43,126 nt of DNA from an uncultured Bacteroidota bacterium (GTDB lineage: Bacteria; Bacteroidota; Bacteroidia; 2-12-FULL-35-15): positions 1 through 43,126 of the forward strand of contig CAIXIP010000074.1 of the NCBI GenBank assembly GCA_903919535.1, given 5' to 3'. The notes under the pieces are model-generated. The model ran no database searches and was not told the DNA's origin. It saw nothing but the letters and a program-made list of their open reading frames with translations. Below are positions 18,334-24,538 of this stretch, piece by piece. How positions within the stretch are numbered: position 1 is the first letter of the stretch; each line of letters begins with the position of its first letter. The translations under genes and the position numbers were made by a program.

Positions 18334-19356
18334 ATGAAAAGCAAAATTCTTTTAATATATACCGGTGGAACAATCGGAATGATGCAAGATGTAACAAGTG
18401 GGCAATTAAAACCGTTCGACTTCAAACATTTGACAAAACAGATTCCAGAGTTAAGTAAATTTGATATAGAATTATCAGCTGTTTCATTTGATAAGCCGAT
18501 TGATTCGAGTGATATGCAGCCTGAAATTTGGGTTGATTTAGCAAAACTGATTGAAAAGAATTATTCAAAGGTAGATGGATTTGTAATTTTGCATGGAAGC
18601 GATACAATGTCGTTTACAGCATCTGCATTGAGTTTTATGCTTGAAAATTTAAATAAGCCAGTTATTTTAACAGGTTCTCAATTACCAATAGGGACAATAC
18701 GTACAGATGGGAAAGAAAATTTAATAACGGCTATTGAAATTGCAGCGGCAAGAGAAAATGGGAAACCTGTAATTTCGGAAGTGTGTATTTATTTTGAATA
18801 TCAATTATACCGAGGTAATCGAACTCATAAATTTAATTCAGAACATTTTCAGGCGTTTCAATCGGCAAATTACCCAATACTAGCTGAAGCTGGAGTGCAT
18901 ATCAAATATAATCATGGAGCGTTAAAGAAATTGAATTCAAGTAAATTGAAAATTCATACAGCGCTTGATGCGAATATTGCAATTTTAAAACTGTTTCCGG
19001 GTATTACACAAAATTTAGTGGATGCAATAAGTAATACTAAAAATCTAAAGGCAATTATTTTAGAAACTTTTGGTTCGGGCAATGCGAGCACACAAAAATG
19101 GTTTGTTGAATCAATAAAAAAAATAATTGATAAAGGTATTATAGTTTTAAATGTAACTCAATGTAATGCAGGCGCAGTAGATCAAGGGAAATATGCAACC
19201 AGTGCCGCCCTCGCAAAAGCTGGTGTTGTTGGTGGAGAAGATATAACAACTGAAGCCGCAGTTACCAAATTGATGTATGTTTTGGGCACCACTAAAAACG
19301 AAAAGGAAATTAAAAAATTACTATTGAAAGATCTCCGAGGAGAAATTACTAAATAA
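18334..19356 (+). CDS. ansA: Type I (cytoplasmic) L-asparaginase
   Basis: This enzyme hydrolyses asparagine to aspartate and ammonia. The 340-residue length and lack of a signal peptide fit type I, the cytoplasmic form. The N-terminal catalytic motif YTGGTIG (nucleophile Thr at T10 or T13) and the second motif HGSDTM (H87-M92, with the T/D pair of the active site) are intact. TDGKENL and TQCNAGAVDQGKY are also typical of the family. The ATG lies 22 bp after a candidate promoter. Its last 8 bp overlap the end of a convergent coiled-coil gene, and no terminator is visible between them. Confidence 0.95.
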   Translation: MKSKILLIYTGGTIGMMQDVTSGQLKPFDFKHLTKQIPELSKFDIELSAVSFDKPIDSSDMQPEIWVDLAKLIEKNYSKVDGFVILHGSDTMSFTASALSFMLENLNKPVILTGSQLPIGTIRTDGKENLITAIEIAAARENGKPVISEVCIYFEYQLYRGNRTHKFNSEHFQAFQSANYPILAEAGVHIKYNHGALKKLNSSKLKIHTALDANIAILKLFPGITQNLVDAISNTKNLKAIILETFGSGNASTQKWFVESIKKIIDKGIIVLNVTQCNAGAVDQGKYATSAALAKAGVVGGEDITTEAAVTKLMYVLGTTKNEKEIKKLLLKDLRGEITK

Positions 19357-19795
19357 ATATTTTTTCGTGTTTTTTCTTTTTCTTCATCACCTCTTCAGAA
19401 TACAAGAAAATTCTTTTCTTTAACTCCTTCATTTCGCTTAGTAGAAGATGGATAGTGCCTTGTAGGTTTTCATGCTCATCCCGAAAAACCTGTTCATCAT
19501 GTGCAAATGCATTTTCAAGAAGCTCAAATACTTGTTTCTCTTGCCCTATAATTTTGTTCTGCATTTTTGTTAATTTAATTGATAGGTCGTTCAATTCTTT
19601 TTTCAGTAATTTTAATTCACTTAGCTTATGTTCAGTTGTCATGTCTGAAAAATACTCATCAAAAATTCCCTCCGTAAATTTCAGGTCTACACTACATAAT
19701 GCTATTTCCGAAAGCCATAATTTACATTCATTATAAAGCTCCTCAAGTGATTCTTTTTTTAAGAATTCGCTTTTACTTAAAATTTTAGTTTCCAT
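19349..19795 (-). CDS. Small coiled-coil protein of unknown function
   Basis: A 148-residue cytoplasmic protein without signal peptide or membrane segment. From residue ~50 onward the sequence is almost wholly charged and leucine-spaced (KLSELKLLKKELNDLSIKL ... LLSEMKELKKRIFLY), as expected for a long coiled coil, and it ends in a lysine-rich tail. I do not recognise the family. Its coding status is supported by its length, the ATG start and a consensus-like promoter upstream (19855-19885). The open frame on the opposite strand (19455-19736) is Ser/Cys-rich and looks like its shadow. The 3' end overlaps ansA by 8 bp. Confidence 0.7.
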   Translation of the reverse strand: METKILSKSEFLKKESLEELYNECKLWLSEIALCSVDLKFTEGIFDEYFSDMTTEHKLSELKLLKKELNDLSIKLTKMQNKIIGQEKQVFELLENAFAHDEQVFRDEHENLQGTIHLLLSEMKELKKRIFLYSEEVMKKKKKHEKIFI

Positions 19796-19854
19796 TTTCA
19801 GATGATTAATAATGTTTTATTTGTGTGCAATATTTAAACTGAATTAATTAAAAG

Positions 19855-19885
19855 CAAAATTAATAGGATAGGTTCTGTTGAACAA
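19855..19885 (-). promoter_or_regulatory. Candidate promoter of the coiled-coil gene
   Basis: Read on the minus strand, TTG (19885-19883), a 20-bp spacer and TAATTTTG (19862-19855) fit the Bacteroidota TTTG/TAnnTTTG pattern. This leaves a leader of about 55 nt before the ATG at 19795. Upstream of it, 19886-20144 shows no convincing gene. Confidence 0.45.
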
Positions 19886-20144
19886 TGAATTTAATCAACG
19901 CGTTTTTTGATTTAAGTCTAAATCGATCTGATGTTGTAAGAGATTTAATTTATTCAAATAACACCTCACAACTCTAATGGGCATTATAGATTTTCGCAAT
20001 GATGATTTCTGGACTGCAAAAATATTTCAAAATGATGGTATGTTTTATTATGCGACATCTTTTGTAACACTGCTAATCGGGGATAAGAAAACTAATCATT
20101 TTGTTTTATTTGAATTTACTAAAACAGATACGGCCGAAATTTCT

Positions 20145-20152
20145 TACATTTG
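20145..20152 (+). promoter_or_regulatory. -7 box of the tRNA-Ser promoter (TACATTTG)
   Basis: TACATTTG matches TAnnTTTG and lies 14 bp before the first base of the tRNA. No TTTG is present at the expected upstream distance, so the -33 element is weak or absent. Confidence 0.45.
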
Positions 20153-20166
20153 CATTCCTAAAAAAC

Positions 20167-20253
20167 GGAGAGGTGTCAGAGTGGCCGAACGAGCAAGCCT
20201 GGAAAGTTTGTATACTCGCAAGGGTATCGCGGGTTCGAATCCCGCCCTCTCCG
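20167..20253 (+). tRNA. tRNA-Ser, anticodon GGA
   Basis: The 87-nt class II tRNA folds fully by eye. The acceptor stem is GGAGAGG/CCTCTCC with a G discriminator. The anticodon stem CAAGC/GTTTG (20194-20198 with 20206-20210) carries the loop CTGGAAA, anticodon GGA at 20201-20203. A long variable arm (ACTCGCAAGGGT) is present. The T-arm is GCGGG-TTCGAAT-CCCGC. It reads UCC/UCU codons. The CCA end is not encoded (the discriminator G is followed by CAC). A terminator follows at once, and the 3' side is the apparent integration site of the remnant element. Confidence 0.97.
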
Positions 20254-20256
20254 CAC

Positions 20257-20295
20257 AAAGGGACTTAGGCTCAAAAAGAGAGCTAAGTCCCTTTT
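20257..20295 (+). terminator. tRNA-Ser terminator
   Basis: AAAGGGACTTAG pairs with CTAAGTCCCTTT; a small inner CTC/GAG pairing caps it and a T-run follows. It begins 3 bp after the tRNA. The recombinase frame on the other strand reads through it without a stop. Confidence 0.85.
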
Positions 20296-20800
20296 TCATT
20301 TTAGCAAAATCGCCCGAATAACGGGCGATTTCAGCGATTATAAAATTAATATCCGGAGTTCGAAATACCCCATTTTCTTTGTCATATACCAAACCGGACG
20401 GGAATATCAGTTTTTGCAATTTCTCTTTGAGCGCGATACTTCCCTCTTGCCATAGTTTACGCAGGTTTCGACATAATACTGAGGCTTCATTTAGCATTTC
20501 TTTTAGGTTCGAAATGTAAACAGAACAACTGTCCATTTCTTTTTGAATCAGGTTGAAATCTTCCCGATATTTAGCAAGGAAACGGTTATAGGTTTCTTTG
20601 CTCATTTCTTCTTTAATGAAATATTTCTCCTCGAGCTTCTCAATATTCCTACCTATTTCCGTCATTCGAATTTTCAATGCTTGTTCCTTTTCGATATTCT
20701 CCTTATTTTGCTCATGATAGGTGCTTTCCAGCTCAATTTTGAGGGCTTCGGTCAAATCTTCCTTGATTTGGTACTTCTCAAGGTCGTTGGCAAATAATTC

Positions 20801-21529
20801 ATGCATGGATTTTGCACTTTTGTTGCACTTACTTTAGACCACAATAAGACTGTTTATTGCATCAATTATCTTAACCATAAAAACGACTACGTTAATCGGG
20901 TAGTAGATTTTAAAACTTTAGACCAAGATATCATTAAAGAAAAAAATTGGGAAAAAGAAAATGCGCCAATAAAATCAGATGATGTTTCAGAAAAAATTGA
21001 TTCATTTCTATTAGCCATAAACAAAAACCATAAATCGTATCCCTTGACAAAAAAATACAGAAAACAAATAGATACTGTTTTTATGTTTTTACATGGTGAG
21101 TTTTTTTATTGGAAAGAAGATATCGTGCCATTTAGGTTTGATTCTTTTGGAGAAAAAAATGAAAAAAAAGCTTTTGTTGTAGCGCCAATATTTACTAATC
21201 AGTGTTATAATTCCTTTAAACTCTCAGCAAAGGAGAGGGCATCAAAATCTGTAATAGATGAATTGTTGCCAAAATTGAGGGCTTTTAAATATTTTAAAAG
21301 TGCTGAGATTAAATATATTGGATTAAGTTGTGTTTATTCATGTAAGGATTTTACAGATGATAAGGCTGGAAATAAGATTGAATTTGTAGGAATTGTCATT
21401 CCTGTAAATCTTTTAAAAAAATACGTTTCTGGAAATATTACAAAAGAAGATTTTGTAAATCAAATAGATATCTATTCAAAGGATAAAGATTCTATTGATT
21501 TAGTGAAAATTAAAATTAATATTCAGTAG
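20801..21529 (+). CDS. Hypothetical protein inside the tRNA-Ser remnant element
   Basis: A 242-residue soluble protein that I do not recognise. The ATG at 20801 overlaps the 5' end of the divergent recombinase fragment by 6 bp. The first ~12 codons may be junction-derived, so the original start could have been lost. The protein is rich in Lys, Asp and Phe, has no signal peptide and no membrane segment. Landmarks are an FLHGEFFYWKED stretch near residue 105 and VGIVIPVNLLKKYVSG in the C-terminal third. Codon use is strongly A/T-biased like the flanking chromosome. It has no visible promoter pair and no partner gene. It could be cargo of the element or a chromosomal gene caught at the boundary. 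Confidence 0.6.
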   Translation: MHGFCTFVALTLDHNKTVYCINYLNHKNDYVNRVVDFKTLDQDIIKEKNWEKENAPIKSDDVSEKIDSFLLAINKNHKSYPLTKKYRKQIDTVFMFLHGEFFYWKEDIVPFRFDSFGEKNEKKAFVVAPIFTNQCYNSFKLSAKERASKSVIDELLPKLRAFKYFKSAEIKYIGLSCVYSCKDFTDDKAGNKIEFVGIVIPVNLLKKYVSGNITKEDFVNQIDIYSKDKDSIDLVKIKINIQ

Positions 21530-21534
21530 CATAT

Positions 21535-21669
21535 TTATTTCTTTGGCGCAATTACTCTAATTACATTATCATTGTCTTTGTAGGTCAATATATCTTTAAT
21601 CTTTGCCTTTTGCTTTGCATTAAGTTGCTGTATTTGTTCCTGACTAATATTGATTAAATCTGCAAATGT
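21535..21669 (-). pseudogene. 44-codon tail of an unidentified gene
   Basis: Read on the minus strand from 21669, the frame gives TFADLINISQEQIQQLNAKQ, then an acidic/lysine stretch, and ends VIRVIAPKK at a TAA (21537-21535). The amphipathic, codon-like composition suggests a real C-terminus, but no start codon exists upstream and a stop lies three codons before. It ends exactly where the plus-strand T9SS tail begins (21668), so both look cut at one junction. The family is not recognised. Confidence 0.45.
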
Positions 21670-21826
21670 GAATATTTATAATATCATAGGAGAGTGTATT
21701 CTTCAGCAAATCGTCACACCTTCAAATCGTTACATTGATTTGTCCAGTCAACAGGACGGAATTTATTTCATCAACATTAATTCAGATCAAGGTTTTGTTT
21801 CGAAAAAAATAATAATAAGCAGATAA
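21668..21826 (+). pseudogene. Decapitated T9SS type A sorting domain
   Basis: Fifty-two codons plus stop, starting at the GTG at 21668. They read VNIYNIIGECILQQ, then IDLSSQQDGIYFININS, then GFVSKKIIISR. This is the second half of a type A sorting domain: the IYNxxG strand, the LSxxxxGIYFI strand and the final KKIII strand. The first half (the FPNP motif), all cargo domains and the signal peptide are absent, so it cannot be exported. A terminator follows 29 bp later, as it would behind an intact gene. It is too short for most gene callers. Confidence 0.75.
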
Positions 21827-21854
21827 CATTAAGTTTCAAAGGATTTATATTATT

Positions 21855-21880
21855 AAGGAGGTTAAAGGCCTCCTTTTTTA
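21855..21880 (+). terminator. Terminator behind the T9SS tail remnant
   Basis: AAGGAGG pairs with CCTCCTT around a 7-nt loop, followed by Ts. It is probably the original terminator of the lost T9SS gene. Confidence 0.75.
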
Positions 21881-21918
21881 TGTTTATTTTTTATCCTTCA
21901 CTTGAACGTTTCGGTCAT

Positions 21919-21936
21919 AATAAATAATTATTTATT
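21919..21936. repeat. 18-bp AT palindrome upstream of the cupin gene
   Basis: AATAAATAATTATTTATT is perfectly self-complementary. Its position, ~130 bp before the cupin ATG, allows a regulatory role, but all-AT palindromes arise easily in this base composition. Confidence 0.35.
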
Positions 21937-21997
21937 GATTACTATCACAAGCCTATTTGAGATATATCAAATTATTTTCAATCCCTCATGCGTTACT

Positions 21998-22009
21998 TTG
22001 TGATCACAA
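21998..22009. promoter_or_regulatory. Candidate operator TTGTGATCACAA before the cupin gene
   Basis: A perfect 12-bp palindrome 57 bp before the cupin ATG. The half-site TGTGA/TCACA resembles CRP/FNR-family sites but lacks their usual 6-bp spacer. The same 12-mer occurs inside the MsbA-like gene, so chance is possible. Confidence 0.3.
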
Positions 22010-22066
22010 TTATTTCACATAAATACTGCACTATTAATCCAATAAATAATTTTAAAATCTAATTCA

Positions 22067-22489
22067 ATGGACACATTATTACTTGAGGAACATCCTCCTA
22101 TAGCATTGATTTCAGAACGCAGAGAGCGTATACTTGATGCTCCAATGTTAAATTTTGATTTGCTATCGGATATTTCAAAAATGAAAAATGAGATAGCATG
22201 GAAAATCGATAATCAGGATACAAAAACTATTTTTAGAAATCCTTCAATGAAGATAGTATTAGTAGGACTTCATTCTGGTGCAAAGATTTTACCGCATCGA
22301 TCAGAAGGTGTAATAAGTTTTTTAATTCTGGAAGGAAGAGTAAAGATAAGAACAGAAAGGGAAACTGTTGATTTAAGTGAAGGACAGTTGCTTACATTAC
22401 ATGAAAAAATAATGCATGAAGTTCGTGCAATGGACGAATCTTTTGTTTTGGTTACAACAGCCCTGGACAAATACGATCAAGGAGAATAA
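22067..22489 (+). CDS. Small cupin-domain protein
   Basis: A 140-residue cytoplasmic protein with a single cupin barrel at about residues 60-135. Motif 1 is GAKILPHRSEG ... LEGRVKI. H77 is kept but the second histidine of the usual HxH is a serine. Motif 2 is the region LSEGQLLTLHEKIMHEV, with H112 and H117. Metal binding is therefore possible but atypical. Such stand-alone cupins often bind small molecules or metals and can protect against stress; the substrate here cannot be told. The N-terminal 55 residues (LISERRERILDAPMLNFDL) are helical and lie outside the barrel. The gene is monocistronic, preceded by two palindromes and convergent with the next CPBP gene. Confidence 0.8.
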   Translation: MDTLLLEEHPPIALISERRERILDAPMLNFDLLSDISKMKNEIAWKIDNQDTKTIFRNPSMKIVLVGLHSGAKILPHRSEGVISFLILEGRVKIRTERETVDLSEGQLLTLHEKIMHEVRAMDESFVLVTTALDKYDQGE

Positions 22490-22523
22490 AAAATTGGACT
22501 AGAAAGGCAACTTAATCAATATC

Positions 22524-23426
22524 TTAAACTTGATTGGTATTCATAATAATATCCCTTCTTTTTTTCTCGATCCTATAAACCAGAAATAAACTTATTGCAA
22601 CCATAATACTACTTGTCGCAACATATATCCATTGGTTTTGTTCTATTCCAATTTTATCAGCATCGGCTGAAATTTCTCCTCTGTTCACCAGCCACGAAAG
22701 ATAAACAGCCATTCCATTGTTTAAAAAATGAGCTATCATTCCCGGCCATAATGATCCACTCCATAAAAATAAATATCCTAAATAAGCTCCCATCAGCATG
22801 CGGGGAAAAAAACCGAAAAATTGCATGTGAAATGCGCTGAATAATGCGGCACCAATCCAAACGCCAATATGTTTATTGCGTGTACATTCGATCAATACTT
22901 TTTGAAGTATACCACGAAAAAATATTTCTTCGCTTACTGCGGCCATAAATGCAATCACAAATAAATTGGTGATTAAAACTCCAATTGTTGTTCCATTGGT
23001 AAATGCTTCTGTAAGCTGTCCGGCCTTTTCTTCGCTATGTTTCATCCACATTTCCATTCCACTTAGTGCATCTGGTAATTTCATATGTTGATTCATTTCC
23101 GATAACCAGTTAATCATTGGCATTGCCAGTAACATTCCAACACCAGCTATAAGTAGAGTAGTGAGAGCAGGCTTTTGAGTAATTCCTAAATAGTGAATAC
23201 GAGATTTTGTCCAGAAAACAGAAAATAAAACAGATGGCAAAATAAAAATAATGATCACGCTAATCACTTGTAGAAACTTCAATAAGTTGATGACATTGGA
23301 GTCGTTTAAATTCATATTGATATCACCATCACCACCAACAATGTTCAATACGCCATATCCTATTAAAAAAGACAATAAGATTCCTAGCTTTAACCACGAA
23401 TGGCGTTCTTGTTCTATGTTTTGCAT
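22524..23426 (-). CDS. CPBP-family intramembrane glutamic protease
   Basis: A 300-residue membrane protein if started at the ATG at 23426. An upstream in-frame TTG (23459) would add 11 polar residues and is less likely. About eight hydrophobic segments are present, beginning near residue 15. The CPBP motifs are complete: E166-E167-x3-R171 (SEEIFFRG), F196-x3-H200 (FSAFHMQFF) and H233-x3-N237 (HFLNN). Members cleave or process membrane or secreted proteins; bacterial roles range from bacteriocin self-immunity to signalling, and nothing here picks one. It is shorter than, and distinct from, the TPR-fused CPBP protein at the start of the window. Divergent from dusB across a ~120-bp AT-rich region. 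Confidence 0.88.
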   Translation of the reverse strand: MQNIEQERHSWLKLGILLSFLIGYGVLNIVGGDGDINMNLNDSNVINLLKFLQVISVIIIFILPSVLFSVFWTKSRIHYLGITQKPALTTLLIAGVGMLLAMPMINWLSEMNQHMKLPDALSGMEMWMKHSEEKAGQLTEAFTNGTTIGVLITNLFVIAFMAAVSEEIFFRGILQKVLIECTRNKHIGVWIGAALFSAFHMQFFGFFPRMLMGAYLGYLFLWSGSLWPGMIAHFLNNGMAVYLSWLVNRGEISADADKIGIEQNQWIYVATSSIMVAISLFLVYRIEKKRRDIIMNTNQV

Positions 23427-23545
23427 TGTTTCTCTTTTATTTTTGGTAATTTTGCACAATATTAGTAAATAGTTAAATAAGTCGATTAAGTTAATTTAGG
23501 GGTAATTCCTTAATTAACCTATTTTACTTATTACTTAATTATCCA

Positions 23546-24538
23546 ATGGTCAAAATAGGTAACATAGAATTAGGCGAATTTCCTTTATTGCTTGCTCCCA
23601 TGGAAGATGTGAGCGATCCACCATTTCGTGCAGTGTGTAAACAACACGGTGCTGATTTGATGTATACCGAATTTATTTCTTCTGAGGGATTGATTCGTGA
23701 TGCGGCTAAAAGCGTTCAAAAGTTGGATATTTTTGAATATGAACGTCCGATAGGAATTCAATTGTTCGGCTCGGACATTGATTCTATGCGTGAAGCAGGT
23801 ATTGTTGCTGACAATGCAAATCCTGACCTGATCGATATAAATTATGGTTGCCCGGTGCGGCAAGTGGCTTGCAAAGGAGCTGGTGCAGCACTGTTGCAGG
23901 ATATTCCAAAAATGGTGCTGATGACCTCAGAGATCGTAAAAATTGCTCATCGCCCGGTAACTGTAAAAACACGTTTGGGCTGGGATGATAAAACAAAAAA
24001 CATCATTGAGGTGGCCGAACGTCTTCAGGATATTGGCATTTCTGCACTTACCATTCACGGCCGTACACGTGCACAAATGTATAAAGGTGAAGCTGACTGG
24101 TCCTTGATAGGTGAAATAAAAAACAGCTCCCGTATCACCATTCCCATTTTCGGAAATGGGGATGTGGATTCTCCCGAGAAGGCAAAAGAAATGAAAGATC
24201 GTTATGGCATTGATGGCATCATGATAGGTAGAGCAAGTATTGGAAATCCTTGGATATTTAATGAGATAAAACATTATTTAAAAACAGGAGTTCATCTTTC
24301 CGGACCAACCATTTCTGATAGAGTAAAAGTTTGCAAAGAGCATTTAGATTTTTCAATGAGATGGAAAAGTAAACATGCAGGAATAGTTGAAATGCGCAGG
24401 CATTATACTAATTATTTTAAAGGATTGCCACATTTTAAAGAATATCGATTGAAATTAGTTACAACCTATTCGTATGATGAAATTATTAAGATATTAGATG
24501 AAGTAGAAAAAAAATACGCTGACATGATATTAATTTAA
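23546..24538 (+). CDS. dusB: tRNA-dihydrouridine synthase (DusB/NifR3 type)
   Basis: This FMN enzyme reduces specific uridines in the tRNA D-loop using NADPH. The 330-residue length fits DusB. The N-terminal TIM barrel shows LAPMEDVSDPPFR (FMN-binding start), YTEFISSEG and IDINYGCP with the likely catalytic C102. KTRLGWDD, IHGRTRAQMYKG (tRNA and FMN contacts), IFGNGDV and GIMIGRASIGNPWIF follow. The C-terminal helical domain follows from ~250. The NYGCPVRQVACKGAG variant of the active-site loop differs slightly from E. coli DusB but is common in Bacteroidota. Its stop codon overlaps that of the convergent phosphatase gene within TTTAAA. Confidence 0.95.
   Translation: MVKIGNIELGEFPLLLAPMEDVSDPPFRAVCKQHGADLMYTEFISSEGLIRDAAKSVQKLDIFEYERPIGIQLFGSDIDSMREAGIVADNANPDLIDINYGCPVRQVACKGAGAALLQDIPKMVLMTSEIVKIAHRPVTVKTRLGWDDKTKNIIEVAERLQDIGISALTIHGRTRAQMYKGEADWSLIGEIKNSSRITIPIFGNGDVDSPEKAKEMKDRYGIDGIMIGRASIGNPWIFNEIKHYLKTGVHLSGPTISDRVKVCKEHLDFSMRWKSKHAGIVEMRRHYTNYFKGLPHFKEYRLKLVTTYSYDEIIKILDEVEKKYADMILI

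Larger units (their letters stand above)
20144..20806 (-). pseudogene. C-terminal fragment of a large serine recombinase, reading into tRNA-Ser
   Basis: A 220-codon frame. Residues ~1-165 resemble the coiled-coil and C-terminal part of large serine recombinases of the Bacteroidota resolvase/invertase type: ALKIRMTEIGRNIEKLEEKY, EEMSKETYNRFLAKY, then LREKLQ-like LKEKLQKLIFPSGLVYDKE. The catalytic N-terminal resolvase domain, with its Ser nucleophile, and the zinc ribbon are missing. An in-frame TAA lies 30 bp upstream of the ATG at 20806, so the piece is truncated. The last ~45 residues ([16 protein letters not shown] onward) are only the antisense translation of the tRNA terminator and the tRNA itself; the frame stays open through both and stops at 20144. 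The family integrates DNA at specific att sites, and here the site is evidently the tRNA 3' end. It cannot be an active recombinase. Confidence 0.75.

Noticed and set aside
20229-20253. tRNA 3' end as a direct-repeat attachment core
   Set aside because: No second copy of the T-arm/acceptor sequence was found between the tRNA and the cupin gene, so the distal att site cannot be defined here.
19977-20321. 114-codon plus-strand frame ending after tRNA-Ser
   Set aside because: Its second half is the direct translation of the tRNA and its terminator, and the first half has no recognisable protein features; an RNA gene with its own promoter explains the region.
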